Source: Lycocorax pyrrhopterus obiensis
Taxonomy: Eukaryota; Chordata; Aves; Passeriformes; Paradisaeidae
Length of the DNA stretch: 64,000 nucleotides
NCBI GenBank assembly: GCA_014706295.1
Contig: JACSVZ010000002.1
Span: 50,680,717-50,744,716, forward strand
Reading direction: 5' to 3'
In this document: positions 1-11,879 of the stretch, piece after piece
How the letters are laid out: each line of letters opens with the position of its first letter
How positions within the stretch are numbered: the first letter of the stretch is position 1
Notes under the pieces: model-generated
Seen by the model: only the letters and a program-made list of their open reading frames with translations
Told to the model about the DNA's origin: nothing
Databases searched by the model: none
Made by a program: the position numbers and the translations under genes

Positions 1-580
1 GGCCTCCTTCTCTCCAAACGACACAAGCTCAGTGCCCTCAGCCACTACTCAGAGGACATTCCTGCCAGCCCCTTCCCCAGCTTTGGTACCCTCCTCAGAA
101 CACAGTCAAGGACCTTCACATCCCTCTTCAATAGCAGGATCCAAAATTGCACACAGTATTTGAGACCAACAATGCTGGATACAGCAGGATAATTGCCTCT
201 TTGGACCATCAGTCTTGCTGTGTTTGATGCACCCCAGGATAAGGTTTGCCCTCCTGGCTGCCAGGGCACACACTGCTGACTCCTGTTGAGCCTCCTGTGA
301 ACCAGCACCCCCAGAACCCTCTCGGCAGGGCTGCTCTCCAGGCACTTCTCTCCTAGTTTTGTGCCTGACGTTTCTCCTTGGTGCAGAATCTGGCATTTTG
401 ACTTATTAAATTTCATCCCATTAATCAAAACCTAATGATACATCCTCTCAGATTTCTCTGCAAGGGCTCTTGTCCCTCAAGAGAGTCAATAGCACCTCCC
501 AGTTTGTTTTAATCAGCAAACTTGCTGATAGTGCATTCAACTACTGCATCCAGATTGTTGATAAATATATAACCCCTTCA
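1..580 (-). mobile_element. CR1-type LINE fragment, ORF2 3' part, degenerate, cut by window edge
   Basis: The minus strand carries the end of a CR1 reverse-transcriptase ORF2. An open stretch at 45-428 encodes MKFNKSKCQILH and LGVLVHRRLN, and a second frame at 106-396 continues with ALAARRANLILGCIKHS, so the reading frame is broken by small indels. The upstream part reads as the conserved LINE segment around 'ttgtccctcaagagagtcaa' and 'gcaaacttgctgatagtgcattcaa' (as written on the plus strand). Similarity fades near 570-590. The 3' end lies outside the window. It is an inactive relic in the same orientation as the host gene. Confidence 0.88.
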
Positions 581-3500
581 ATTTCTACACTACACCTGAA
601 ACTCAAAAGTAATTCAAAATTCCATGAGTCTTCTCTTCTGGAAGTTCATTGCATGCACCTTCTCTGAAAGTGACATCCTGAAAAAGGTTAATTGTCTACT
701 CATTTGGGTGGTGACTCTCCACTGATGGGCTTGCCTCCTCCGGTTAAGGGAAGGTTGTTTGGTCTTCACTTACAGACCTTTGCCACCTCTCCTTCTGCAT
801 GCCTGCCACTGCTATGACAATTGTTGATCTCATTACAGAACTTAGCATCTTTCCTTATGGGCCCAAGGTCTAAAGCCCCAAACTCATTTATGCATAACAA
901 GATATTGAGGAGGAGGTAAGCGTATTTAAAAAATTACAAATGCAGGCAAGCCTTAAATTACTTATTTAGAAATTAAAGAGTTTCATCCCTATTTGGGATA
1001 AACTTGAGCACTCTGGTCAGCAATGAAGGACATAAAACAACTTACATTAACATCACAGTAAGATGGATAGCAGTTTATCAACTGCCATTATAAATTATCT
1101 GTTTTCATAAAGATTCTCAAGTGACATAACACTTAAGACACTGATCAATGGATATAAACACAGATGCTAAAGTTTGCTTTACTCTGCCAGTCACTATATT
1201 TGCTGACTGAGGAAAAAATGCAATCACATTTATCAGTGAAATGTTGGAGTCAATAAAACAGATTCAGTGATGCAGAAAAGATTCCAGCACCTGCTGTGTT
1301 TCCTGCAATCATCTTTGGAAGACCATTTTTCAAAACTCTTGCCTCCTGGTCACAATGCCTAATCACGATACATACCCTGTCACGGCTGGCATCATTACTT
1401 TCATCCATCTAAAGAGTGAAAGGTCCTGATCTGGCCTGGTTTACAACCTGGAGCTGTGTAATGTGCTGATGGAGCTTTAATGATGCATGTAAACTGGTGT
1501 CCTTTCAGGGGAATTTTGTTAAACAATAAGTGACCTGTAAACATGAGCTTGATCACCACTGTGCCACAGTCAAGGCAGTACGTAGGAACCCTGCCATGAT
1601 GCCAGAACGGTAAACATTAAATACAGGAGCCTGCTGCTGTCCACGAACCATGTTACTGTGAGGATCTGATTCTCTATTGTCTCGTACATTTTGGTGGGTG
1701 TTTGTAGCTGTGCAGAACAATTGTAAAGCTTTCCATTCCCACCTGGTAATGCTGCATAACCACCGTATGCTCAGCAATACATGTCTATGCAACATGGAAG
1801 GCAAAGACACAAGGACAATAATGAAAAAACAATGAACTTTTTAAAGAATTCAGCTCCCCTGTGGTACTAAATCTATTCCCTGTGCTGTGGAGGTGAACTG
1901 CAGGAAATTGTAGCTCTTTTCTCTCCAGATCCTGGGCTGAGTATGTGGACAATGAGATGCAGCTCTAGAGTTCTGTAGAGTCAGAGCCATTGCATTGGCC
2001 CAACACCGTGTGGACAACATGATCCAATATCCATTTCTTCTTCTGCCATTGCCATTTGCTCTTCCTGGCATGATGTTTGAAAAGAAGCATGTGCTGGGTA
2101 ACCTTCACACAGCTCTCCCCCTCTACATTTTCTCATTTTCTCTGCTTAGAGTGACATTTCAGTTCCTATTTGTGGCTATAAAATCACTCATGTTTGGCTA
2201 TGGATCTAGATTCAGTGTCCTGGCTCTTTGGTCACCTCATTTGTGTTCTCCTAGACCAGCTCCACTTTCACAATGGAAAATGTTCTTCAGAATTAAAATG
2301 TAAGATGCAATTTAATTTTGGTGTAGTACATTAACTATTCTTCATGCCATTGATTCCAGAATTACCTGTTATTCACAGAGATCATGAAATTATTTTGCTT
2401 GATCTGCTATTACTTGGTGGATTTCAGAGACTTCTGAACTAAAGCAGAGAATATTTAACTCACAAGATATGACTAGGTCCTTTGTTGAATCGTAGTCTTC
2501 TGACCTTTGATGAAACTTACAGCTAAAACAATTTGCTTGAAGTATTAATTTAATTCAGCAGGTGCATTAAAACAAATTTATGCTGTTCTACTGCTTATTT
2601 GTAGAAATATACTTTCAATGACTCCTTTGTTCATGTCTCAATTCCCAGTTTCACAGAAATTAATAATTACTTCAGATATATGTCAAACCTACAGTTGAGT
2701 AAAACTATCTTCATTCTTATGATGCCGCTCCAGCTTTACATCACTGTAACATCATTCCAAGTCCAACTTCCCATAATATATTTTTTTTCGGCATGGGGTT
2801 TTTATGGATCATTGCTATTTATACTCAATCGTGAGCATTTGCAAAGAATTTGAATTATAGAGATGGATATCCTGTTCTGAATTCAAACAGCTAAGAGCTT
2901 AACACTCCTGTGGCCTCCCAGTCCTACACTGCTCTAGGAACTAAGAAGAACCACTGGAGTCCATGTTATGGTACCATTCCACCCCAGACACTGGTGCTTT
3001 GGCTAGAACATCTGATCTACTGTGTGCTGTGGCCCTGGAAATGCTGCTTGATATGCCTATGTTGATATAGACTTTCCCCCTTCTGACTTTGAAAAAAAGT
3101 CTTTGAAAAATAATTTTACAGTTCATTTCTGTATCATCTATGGCAGAGAAACTTTTCACATGACTGCATTTGAGCATTTATTCCATTCCCTGCCTGTTCC
3201 TTATCTTTAAAATAACTCATTAAGACTATCACTATGCCCAAATGTCTTCATGTGATCTTACTATCTCAGCAGTGTTCTAAATCCAAGAACACAAAGAAAG
3301 AATACCTAAAAAATTTAAATTAAAAAATAAAAGTTTTTTAGCCTTAACATTACCACTAGAGCCACTGTTAATATTGTTACCAGAGAGTGCAGTTACACGG
3401 GCAAAGGTGGGCTCCCTGTAGAAAGGTGAATTTCCTGTAGGAACTGCAGCTCTCCCTCTTCTAACAGGCATTGGCTACTCACACTTCAAATTCCATACAG

Positions 3501-4182
3501 GTGATGCAAGCAAATATATGTAGTGTAATAGCAAAGATAAGCAGAATGTTAATGAAAACTTTTTAGACTAAATAGGTTGTCATACGGAGAGAGCAGAGAT
3601 CTATTGAACTCCTGTTGCAGCTTAGTTGTAACAGCACTGAGACCAAGAATCTTAAATCTGTATATATGTTAAAATGTCTTTATATGAATTTAATGACTAT
3701 TAAACCAATCAGAGTTTACAGATATATGAGAAAGACTTATACCTTGCGCATCCCAATAAAAAATTACCAGCTTTACCATCCAAAAAAAAAAATCTAGCAC
3801 AAATAACCCATGCTAAACTTTTAACTTCCCTAGAGACTACCTCCCAACCTCAACTATTCTGTGAAAGTATGAACAGTATTTCTGGCTTGAATAAAAATGA
3901 CAAGAAAAATCAATTAAATTCAAAAATTGAAATGAAATTAGTATTTTGGAGGTGAAATGGTTTGTGGAAGCAAAAAACAACTCTGCATCTACAGGAGATC
4001 TGATTCTGACCTCTTGCACATCACTTAGACATAGCTGTACTGTTCATGGCATTACACTCAATTGACACAAACCTGAGAACGTTTGCTCAGTGTTTACTTC
4101 CCAAATCTTTTCCATCTCAGCCAAAAGACTATGCAATGAAAGAGAAAATGGTGTGAAAAAATGTCTCATGAAGAATCAAAGT
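581..4182. other. Intronic sequence without recognised features
   Basis: AT-rich and apparently unique. The longest open frames (for example 1995-2303 plus, 102 codons) show no known domain. A short A-run sits at 3782-3792. No transposon ends, tRNA-like boxes or further exons were recognised. Confidence 0.5.
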
Positions 4183-4272
4183 TCTTTCTTTGCTTGCTTC
4201 CTTCCTTCCTTCCTTCCTTCCTTCCTTCCTTCCTTCCTTCCTTCCTCCCTCCCTCCCTCCCTCCCTCATTCT
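4183..4272. repeat. (CTTC)n/(CTCC)n polypyrimidine microsatellite
   Basis: Twelve uninterrupted CTTC units occupy 4197-4244, followed by nearly six CTCC units to 4267. Diverged CTTT/GCTT units precede the array from about 4183. The plus strand is purely pyrimidine across the pure part, so the minus (host-gene sense) strand is pure purine. The compound structure suggests a T-to-C change that spread within the array. Confidence 0.97.
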
Positions 4273-6654
4273 TTTTGTGGCTTTCCCATCCTAAATGTCT
4301 CTCTACTGAACAGTCATCCAGAAATTTGGACTTGTAAAGAATGTTTCAGCTGGCTCATTACAACAAAAGATTGCAGATAAAAACTGCATTTAGACATTTT
4401 ACCAAGCATGGCACTGAATGGGAAAAGCATGCACATCTAAAACTAGACTTTCAGAACACAGAAGGAATCCCTTCCAGTGAAGATTTTTATCTGAAATGGA
4501 AGGTGACTTGGGGTAAAGGCACTGTGCCATAATTTACTCATTCTAAATTCAATTTCTTGGCTCTGACATTCTTAGCATACATGACCCTGGCCAAGTTGTT
4601 TATGGCTTATGGCTCCAGACCCCAAGATCTCTGAGGTGAAGAAAATACCACTTTTCTCTCTTCCTTTATAAAGTGTTTTTGAATCTTGATCTTGTAGGAC
4701 TGTCAACATTTGCAGCAAACTGTGGTTACAATCTTAGGCTGCAAGAGGCAGCTTTTCTTCTTGAAACTGAGTACTGAACTTGGCTGGAATTTGAACACAC
4801 TCCTGTGATACAAGAATTGACAATAACTTTCCACAAATTTACTTCTTACTTTTCACATTATCCAAATGCATTGGTGTTGTATGAAGTCATTAAATGAGTG
4901 TCAAAATATTTTGAAAATAGATAACACAATGTGGCAACATTTTTTATGGATAAAAATATATACATGCATAAGTATTAGATCTAGCAACACTTAAAAAGCA
5001 AATATTTCTCCACAGTGTTTTTCAACCTTGCATGACTGTAATTATCTCATGATGACCAAGATACCCGTCACGTTGCATTACTTGTTATGACATTTCTTTC
5101 CAGTATAAATATAAATAAATATAATGAGGTTCTTTGACTGTTAATGATTGCTGGCGATTTTTACTCAGACTTTGCTTGAACCTCAAAAGCACTGTATCAC
5201 TTGTGCTATCATGCAGCCCAAGGCAGAAGGCTCCTTAGGACTCCTTTTATAAGAAAAAAAATAAATATCTGACATGGCAGATCTAAACTTTTTGAAAGGG
5301 AACATCACAGTCATGCTTACTATCACAGCTACTAGACCAGGCATTTGGTGCTGGGAAAGAGTTCAGGCTAAGCTAAAGAATAGGAGCTATGGTCTGTATT
5401 TGGTCTAAATAAGAAACTGCTCACAAGCTGGGAAGAGTTTGGGCTGCTGACACCAGAGGTGTACTTCACTTTGATCTGCAAAGTCTTTCTTCTTCTGAAA
5501 GAGGGAAGAGCTGTACTCTGACACTTTACAGTTTCCTTCATCAGGAAAAGATAGTCTTTGTGCACAGCAATCTTGAGGCTCAAATGGAGAGGAAGGGCAC
5601 AAATGATCCAAAATATACTTGTATTGATCAACTGAGATATCAAAAATATATTTAAAAGGCAATCTTGGGGGAAAAACGTGCCTGCACAGAAACTGATATG
5701 AATTGGGATCTGATTTAGGGAAACCACCTAATCTCACAGGCATTTGCTGCTGCATGACAACCTCTGTTCTTGAAGGAAATTCTCCCAAGGACAAAAATGA
5801 ATGCAGCTTTTGTCTAAGGAAACATTGACATGAGTCAAGAAATGCCTTGGAACAAAACCAGAGCCAACCCTGGAGATGGATGCACTTGAGCTGTGCAGGT
5901 GTACCCAGGTCACTGAAGCATGGACACCTCTCCAAGACTGAGGTGATGGGCTAGGGAGTCGAGAGCAGAAGCTGGCCAGCACAATCTTCCCACAGCCAGC
6001 ACTGACAGGCTCTGTGCTTTGCTCTGTGTTCTTGTCATTTACTGTACGGGCTTGGCTGGAGTTCCTTCATGTAGATAGCGCTGCACTGCACCTTGTAAAC
6101 TTAACAAATGCCTGTACTAATTACCTCGACTGCAGCTTGATCCTCTAAGTGGGGCTGCTCTGGCTTGGATTCAGCCTTCATGCAAGTCACTATGATGAAA
6201 ACTAATTGTAGTCCTCCCTTTTCAGACTATAAACAGGCAGCCTGTAACCAGCATTGCATGTTTCCTGTGTAGTCACCCCTAACAGACAGAACAGCTGGGA
6301 AGCTAGGCTCCTGACAGTGAATCTTTGTGATATCAACTCTCTGCTTGTGATGGTGGGTCACCTTCTCAGCCACCTTACAATGTTCACTCAAGAACACACT
6401 GAACAGAGCACTCGGCTTCAACCATCACTAGCTCTGATTTGTGGGCACGTAACCTGGTCTGCTGTTGTCTTGTGTTTATAGCCATTTATTTCTGAATTTG
6501 TTTAGTATCCTTTGGGAGCTTGAAGTACAAATAAACACAGGCTAAAATAGAAAATTTGATGAGGAGGAACCAAATGGAACCTTGTTTTTGCAACGAAGGC
6601 AAAAATGGCACCTGTGTTTATTGTGCTGTCTCAGTGTAAGTGAACAGCTTATGT
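4273..6654. other. Intronic sequence without recognised genes
   Basis: No repeat family recognised. The longest open frame of the window (5405-5935 minus, 176 codons) lies here. It overlaps two other open frames on the same strand and has no recognisable domain, so it is treated as chance. The part around 5840-6010 is somewhat GC-richer than its surroundings. Confidence 0.45.
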
Positions 6655-6798
6655 ACATACTATTATATACATTTATATATGTGTCAGTATATATATACAC
6701 ATATATTAATATAATATACATATTATATACATACATAGTATATATTATAGTATATATATACATATAGTACATACACACATATATATATATGTTAGTAT
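6655..6798. repeat. AT/CA-rich dinucleotide repeat tract with internal inverted repeats
   Basis: An imperfect mix of TATATA, TACATA and CACATA units. ATATATGTGT (6675-6684) is the exact inverse complement of ACACATATAT (6697-6706), with a 12-nt spacer. Open frames on both strands are Tyr/Ile-rich translations of the repeat and not genes. Confidence 0.92.
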
Positions 6799-7504
6799 TT
6801 GTCAGCAATCCAGGCTCTTACTGTTTTTTTCAAGAAACTTTTATATTTTTTCAGTGACAGTGCAGACAAATAATGGAGTATCACATAAAGATAGCCATTC
6901 TCCCCCCACATCCCCTCTTCTTCTTCCTCCCTCCTTCCTTCTCAATCCCTCCCCCAAAAACCACCCTAAACAAGCAAACCAGGAAGAATAAAAAGAGTAC
7001 TTACTAATGATAGATTCAAATTCGATTTTTTTTCTGGGAATTTGAATGAAAGCCAATGAAGGGTTAAGAAAAAATCGTCTCAGAGCCTGGTCACTGCTGA
7101 GCTTACCTTGTCATTTCTGATTTCATTACCGAATTTCTAGCAAAACAGTTGAACCTGCAAAATGTTCTTTCTCTCCCAAGTGCTGAGCACAGTAAGCCAG
7201 CTGCTGTGAGTGCTGAGGCAATGAGGGCTGGGGAATAGGGCGGCAGCAAAGTGGATGACTCCAGCTGCATCTAAAAATGTATGAATTCTGCAGAGAGAGA
7301 GCAACAGGTCCTCCTTCAGAAAAGGGCTGATTGGCTTTTCCAAAAAAAAAGGTCATGGCTCAGTGAAAGGCTCAAAGGCTCATATGGAGGAAAGAAACAT
7401 GGTCTTCATATGAGTAGCATAAGGACATTTCTGTCCATAAATATTTATTGAGAAAAGTACACAAATAGCAGGGAATGAAATCTTATTTTGCAGATTAAAT
7501 CTGA
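6799..7504. other. Intronic sequence with a pyrimidine-rich tract
   Basis: Between about 6897 and 6967 the plus strand is dominated by C and T, with several C-runs and CTTC/CTCC units. Nothing else is recognisable. Confidence 0.6.
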
Positions 7505-7640
7505 CCTGTCAGGTTTTTTTCTGTTGTCTGTTTGTTTTTTCCTGGGTTTGTTGGGGGTTTTTGTGTGCTTTTTTTCCTCTGTGTTGGATGTGTTGTTTGC
7601 TTTTTTTAAGTTGGTTGGGTTTCCCCCCCCGCCCCATCTG
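7505..7640. repeat. T/G-rich low-complexity tract ending in a C-run
   Basis: Repeated T-runs are separated by short G or GG blocks (for example CTGGGTTTGTTGGGGGTTTT), ending in a run of nine C and GCCCC near 7623-7636. Similar tracts recur elsewhere in the window (near 41825, 47235, 57890 and, inverted, 31040). Confidence 0.75.
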
Positions 7641-7941
7641 ATGAGTAATTATGCAATTTCTTTGGCTTACACTTATGATAGTACTGGTTATACTTTTATT
7701 GAGAAAAATAAGTCTTATTTTGCAAGTACATGTCTGCACTATGTCCTTTGAGAGACACTTTGACGCTAAGGCAAGTTCTTCAGTTTCAAAGGCAGTTGAT
7801 AATGCTTGCCCCATCAGAGGACAGAGGAACTTAGAAGCATCATAACCAGGTTTAGCACTATTTACAATTTCACTGACTCCACAACAGTATTAGCAGCCTC
7901 TCCCTTCAGGGAATGGAAAGCTACAGGTTAGCAAATCAGTA

Positions 7942-8032
7942 CTATTCTATTCTATTCTATTCTATTCTATTCTATTCTATTCTATTCTATTCTATTCTAT
8001 TCTATTCTATTCTATTCTATTCTATTCTATTC
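7942..8032. repeat. Pure (ATTCT)n pentanucleotide array, about 18 copies
   Basis: 91 bp of uninterrupted CTATT/ATTCT units with no visible impurity, closed by CCTTTCTTC. In the sense of the host gene (minus strand) the unit reads AGAAT. Purity and length suggest a variable locus. Confidence 0.98.
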
Positions 8033-9867
8033 CTTTCTTCAAATAACTGAAAGAGCAAACAACCCCTAAGTCAAAGGATAAACCTAGGTAAAAGATGATT
8101 ATTTGCAAAGTTATTTGGGTTTTCTTCCCCTTTCAAAGCCATATGGTAATCAAAAATCTAGCCTTCATCTGCATAAGCTTCTAGCTTAGCATTTTTCCTC
8201 ATTGTTACCACTTTTTTTAGATTTGAAAATTAATATCAGTGGGAATCTTTTATGTCTTCACCCCCCTGTCCCCCATCCCACCCCCAGTCTCACCCTAGTC
8301 TCATCCACAAATCTGTATCTTTTGGCTAGAGAAAGAATGAAACAAACTTTAATCAGACGGTTATTTGTCTGCAGACTACTGCAGTTTGGTAATCAAACTC
8401 ATCTTACTCCTGTGTCATCACTTAAATGGAATGCTTTTCAAAAATACAGAATGATAGGAGAATTGTGTGCCAGATTTTACTTTTAAGGGAAGATGGATTC
8501 CTTCTTTACTGAGATGAACCAGTATTTCAAAGCATGAAGATTACTTTTAAAAATGGATAGGACATATTCTGCTACTAATTATAGATGCAAATCAGGAAAT
8601 GGTCTATTGACCTTGATAGATTTCAGTCCTTCTACAACTTGAATATGCCACTGCTCTAAAATCTCTTATGCTTATCCAACTTAATGTTATAAGAAATTTT
8701 ATCTGATAGTACGACAATTGAAGAGAAAGATGGTTTGAATTAAAAGCCTGGGGAAAAACCTGCACCCACACAAAGCTTTTTAAAGCTCTGTATAGATTTT
8801 CTTCTTAAGCTTTAAAACAGCATGGCAACCATGGCTTTTCCTCCTGGATGTAAACCTAATGCCCAGTTTTCTGTATGTCTTAACTCCTGTGAGTATTTCT
8901 ACTGAGCAGCTTTAGCAGACCAGCCTCTCAAAGTAAAAGATTAAACATTTTCTCCTGTTCCCATGAGTTTTAGTCCTGAGGAAAACACAAATCAAAATGA
9001 CTGAAAAGGAAACATGACGAGTCATATCTACTCATGGAGGGTAATAACCAAGTATAGAAAACTTAAGATATTGACATGATCTGATGTTCTGTTTGAAGGT
9101 GGCTTAATCACAGGTTTCTGCACAAGAAGGATCCAGACTTCAAACAATTGTGCTGGGCTTGCTGCCAGGAAGCCTCATAACTGAGTGCTGCTATCAGCCC
9201 TTTCAGAAAGGAAAAGCAGAAATAAAAAGACAGAAAGGAAAAGTTTTTGGCCTTTTAATAAGTTTGGCATGTTAACATGCTTGTCAGAGAAGTACCCACT
9301 CCAAATACTGAATTTTGCCTTTATGGACAGAAGGACTCTGGCCTTAGTTCCTTGTGGGACTTAAACATAGGCCTGTCTGAAGGTAAACACTACTAAACAA
9401 ATGTGTCAGTATTTTGATAGGTTGTGCCTTCTGCAAAAAGGTTAAGGGAGAGAAACTAGTACCTTCCCTAAATGCCATTATCCATTTGAGCCTCATATAG
9501 GGCCTGTCAGATACCAAGAAGAGGGACAGAAAAAGAGAAAAGCTCAGGAACCATTAGCCCAGAGCAATAAAAAAAATGGGCTGAACAAAAATCCAGGCAG
9601 AAAACCTTAGCTTTTGTGGGGAGAATAATTCACATCAACAAAACTAGTTCTAAGGCAAAAATGGTGGCCCTCATTCTTGTTACTTTTTGTTTCTTCCCTT
9701 CTTGTTCTAAAGTCTATCTCGTTATGAAGCTTTCTCTTGTCCAAGCTTCTTCATCACATACAGTAACTCCATGTCTTGTGTGTTCATCTACCATTACATC
9801 AGTTCCCTCAGCATGAACATCCCAGGAAGTGTGAAAACAGCATTTTGATAGAAATTTGTGTCAGAGA
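8033..9867. other. Intronic sequence; only a G-quadruplex motif recognised
   Basis: Apart from the C-run cluster at 8261-8285, annotated separately, nothing recognisable was found. It is AT-rich with no domain-bearing open frame. Confidence 0.5.
8261..8285 (-). other. G-quadruplex motif on the minus strand
   Basis: The plus strand reads C6-TGT-C5-AT-C3-A-C5, so the minus strand has four G-runs of at least three with loops of 1, 2 and 3 nt. This meets the canonical G3+N1-7 pattern with short loops. It lies on the sense strand of the inferred host gene, so it could also form in the pre-mRNA. Confidence 0.8.
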
Positions 9868-10135
9868 GAGTGTTTGTATCAGAAATAGTGTGACCAGAAG
9901 GACTAAGAAAGTGATCACACCCCTGTACTCGGCACTTGTGAGGCTGCACCTCGAATCCAGTGTTCAGTTTTGGGCCCCTCACTACGGCAAAGACACTGAG
10001 GTGCTGGAATGTGTCCAGAGAAGGGCAACAGAGCTGGTGGAGGGTCTGGAGTACAAGTCTGATGAGGACCAGCTGAGGGAGATGGGGATTTTTAGTCTGG
10101 AGAAAAGGAGGTTTAGGGGGACATGGTCGATCCTT
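9868..10135 (+). mobile_element. CR1-type LINE fragment (ORF2 C-terminal part), 3' end missing
   Basis: Within a plus-strand open frame, residues such as [38 protein letters not shown] and [12 protein letters not shown] match the CR1 ORF2 C-terminus. Similarity starts around 'cagaaatagtgtgacc' and stops abruptly after 'tttagggggacatgg'. The 3' UTR and terminal repeats expected for a LINE copy are absent, so the end was lost later. It is antisense to the host gene. Confidence 0.88.
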
Positions 10136-11879
10136 TTTCTTCAGCCTCAGTGGTAGTAATTTACACCCTCAAAGGCTGCCACAGTACGGAAACACTAGAA
10201 ATACTTCAGCTTTTCTTGGGGTCTAAAATTAAATTGAAAAAAAAAAAAAAGTTGCTGTGTTGTTAAGGAGAAGGAAACTTGTGCCTGTACTTGTTGCTCA
10301 GACAGGTTCCTGAATGTTTGGTGTCTGTCTCTATCTTCCCAGTGATTTTTGGATACTGTTGATTTCTCCAACTGGTCAGAGATGGAAACATTACTTAGAT
10401 ATTGAATAGCAAAGTGTTGGAAACCAATGCTTTGCAATGGCATTTGTCTGGTATTTGTGCTGTCTATTGTGTTTTCTGTTACAGGCCTGAAATTTTCTGT
10501 TGCACCTTTAGATGAAAGTGCTTCTCTCTGCATTACCTACACTGCTGCCTCTGCGCCTATTTCTCTGATCTCCATCCCACAAAAAGTTGGAACATTGATC
10601 CACGGAGCAAGTGAGTTAACTTAGGAAAGTTAATTTAGGCCTTCACCCTATGCCCTGCTACAGTCATGGCTGTGAGACCTTGAAAACCTGTTCAGAGTTT
10701 TCAGGAACGTATCCTCATCAAGTCTCTCCTTTCCATGCCATGTCCATTGCAATTTCACACTGGAAGAGATAAAGATGCACAAGTGCCACTATAGTGACCA
10801 AAGTGATATGGAAGATACAATTCAATCCAAATTTGGCTTTTCAAAAGAGTTGAAGAAACACCGCTTGGCACTTCTGAGGCCAAATTTGGTATGTGCAGCC
10901 ACAGCTCCGTAGCTAGTTCTCTGTAAGTGTTTGCAATAAATAATCCAATTTTAATTAACATGAGATATAATAACTCTTATTAAATCTAAATTGAACGCAT
11001 GTTACGGAACTTAAATTTGTAGTATTGCCCAATACAAACCTCCAGAAGTGGCAGCTTCAATCCCATAACTCCGAGTTTTATCACTATGTTAAAAATGACC
11101 TCCTAAATTACTCTCCTGGGCAATGTGTAATGCCATAAAAATTAAACACTAATTTATTACTTAAATAAAAGACATCAGAGATTGTCAGGGTGTTAAACAT
11201 CAGGGCTGGCTTGTTTTGCAAACCATATTTTATGGCAGACCCAGCTGGTACTCCTTAAATGGAGCACAAATAAACAACCTTTTTTATAAGTGAAGGCAGA
11301 CAAAAGCCAGGATGGGCTACAGGCTCTGACTATAGGATTTCAAAGTTATTTTCCAACATGGATCACATCACATGGTAGTGGAGTGACTATATCTATCGCT
11401 GCTACTGGTGACTGAAAATATCATATCTTCAGTAAATAAACCCATTATTTATATATATCACCTCCTGGGACCAGAGGTTTAAGAAAACACCCTGTCTTCA
11501 GTGTTATTGCTTTCAGTTCACAGGCTGCTGTTCTTTATCACCGCTGCTTTGTGCCAGCTTTGCTAGCCAGATATGAGACTGATAATACCCTTTCTAAAGA
11601 TTCAATTGCAACTTTCCCATTGACATAAAACGAAGCACAAGCAGGAATGACACCACTTTCTCTTTGATGGCTGTTTTATTTCATTTTCTCCTCCTAGATT
11701 TTGTGCAGAACTGTGGCAGATCAAGCATCAATCTTCCCTCAACTCTGTGTTTCAGCAGGAAGAATAAAGCATACAATACATAGCATTGCTGCAAAATATG
11801 CATTTTCCCCTAAGTGCTGGCAGTTAATAGTGATAATAAACAATTAGCTCGGTTTTCAAAAGGATTAGAAGGGCGAGGT
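10136..11879. other. Intronic sequence without recognised features
   Basis: A run of 14 A occupies 10237-10250 shortly after the CR1 piece. It is not clearly that element's tail, because the CR1 3' UTR is missing in between. Otherwise AT-rich with no recognisable element. Confidence 0.5.

Noticed and set aside
5405..5935. Longest open frame of the window (176 codons, minus strand)
   Set aside because: No recognisable domain or signal, two other frames on the same strand are also open, and no splice or codon-bias evidence supports it.
6542..6808. Tyr/Ile-rich frames on both strands
   Set aside because: They are translations of the TA/CA repeat.
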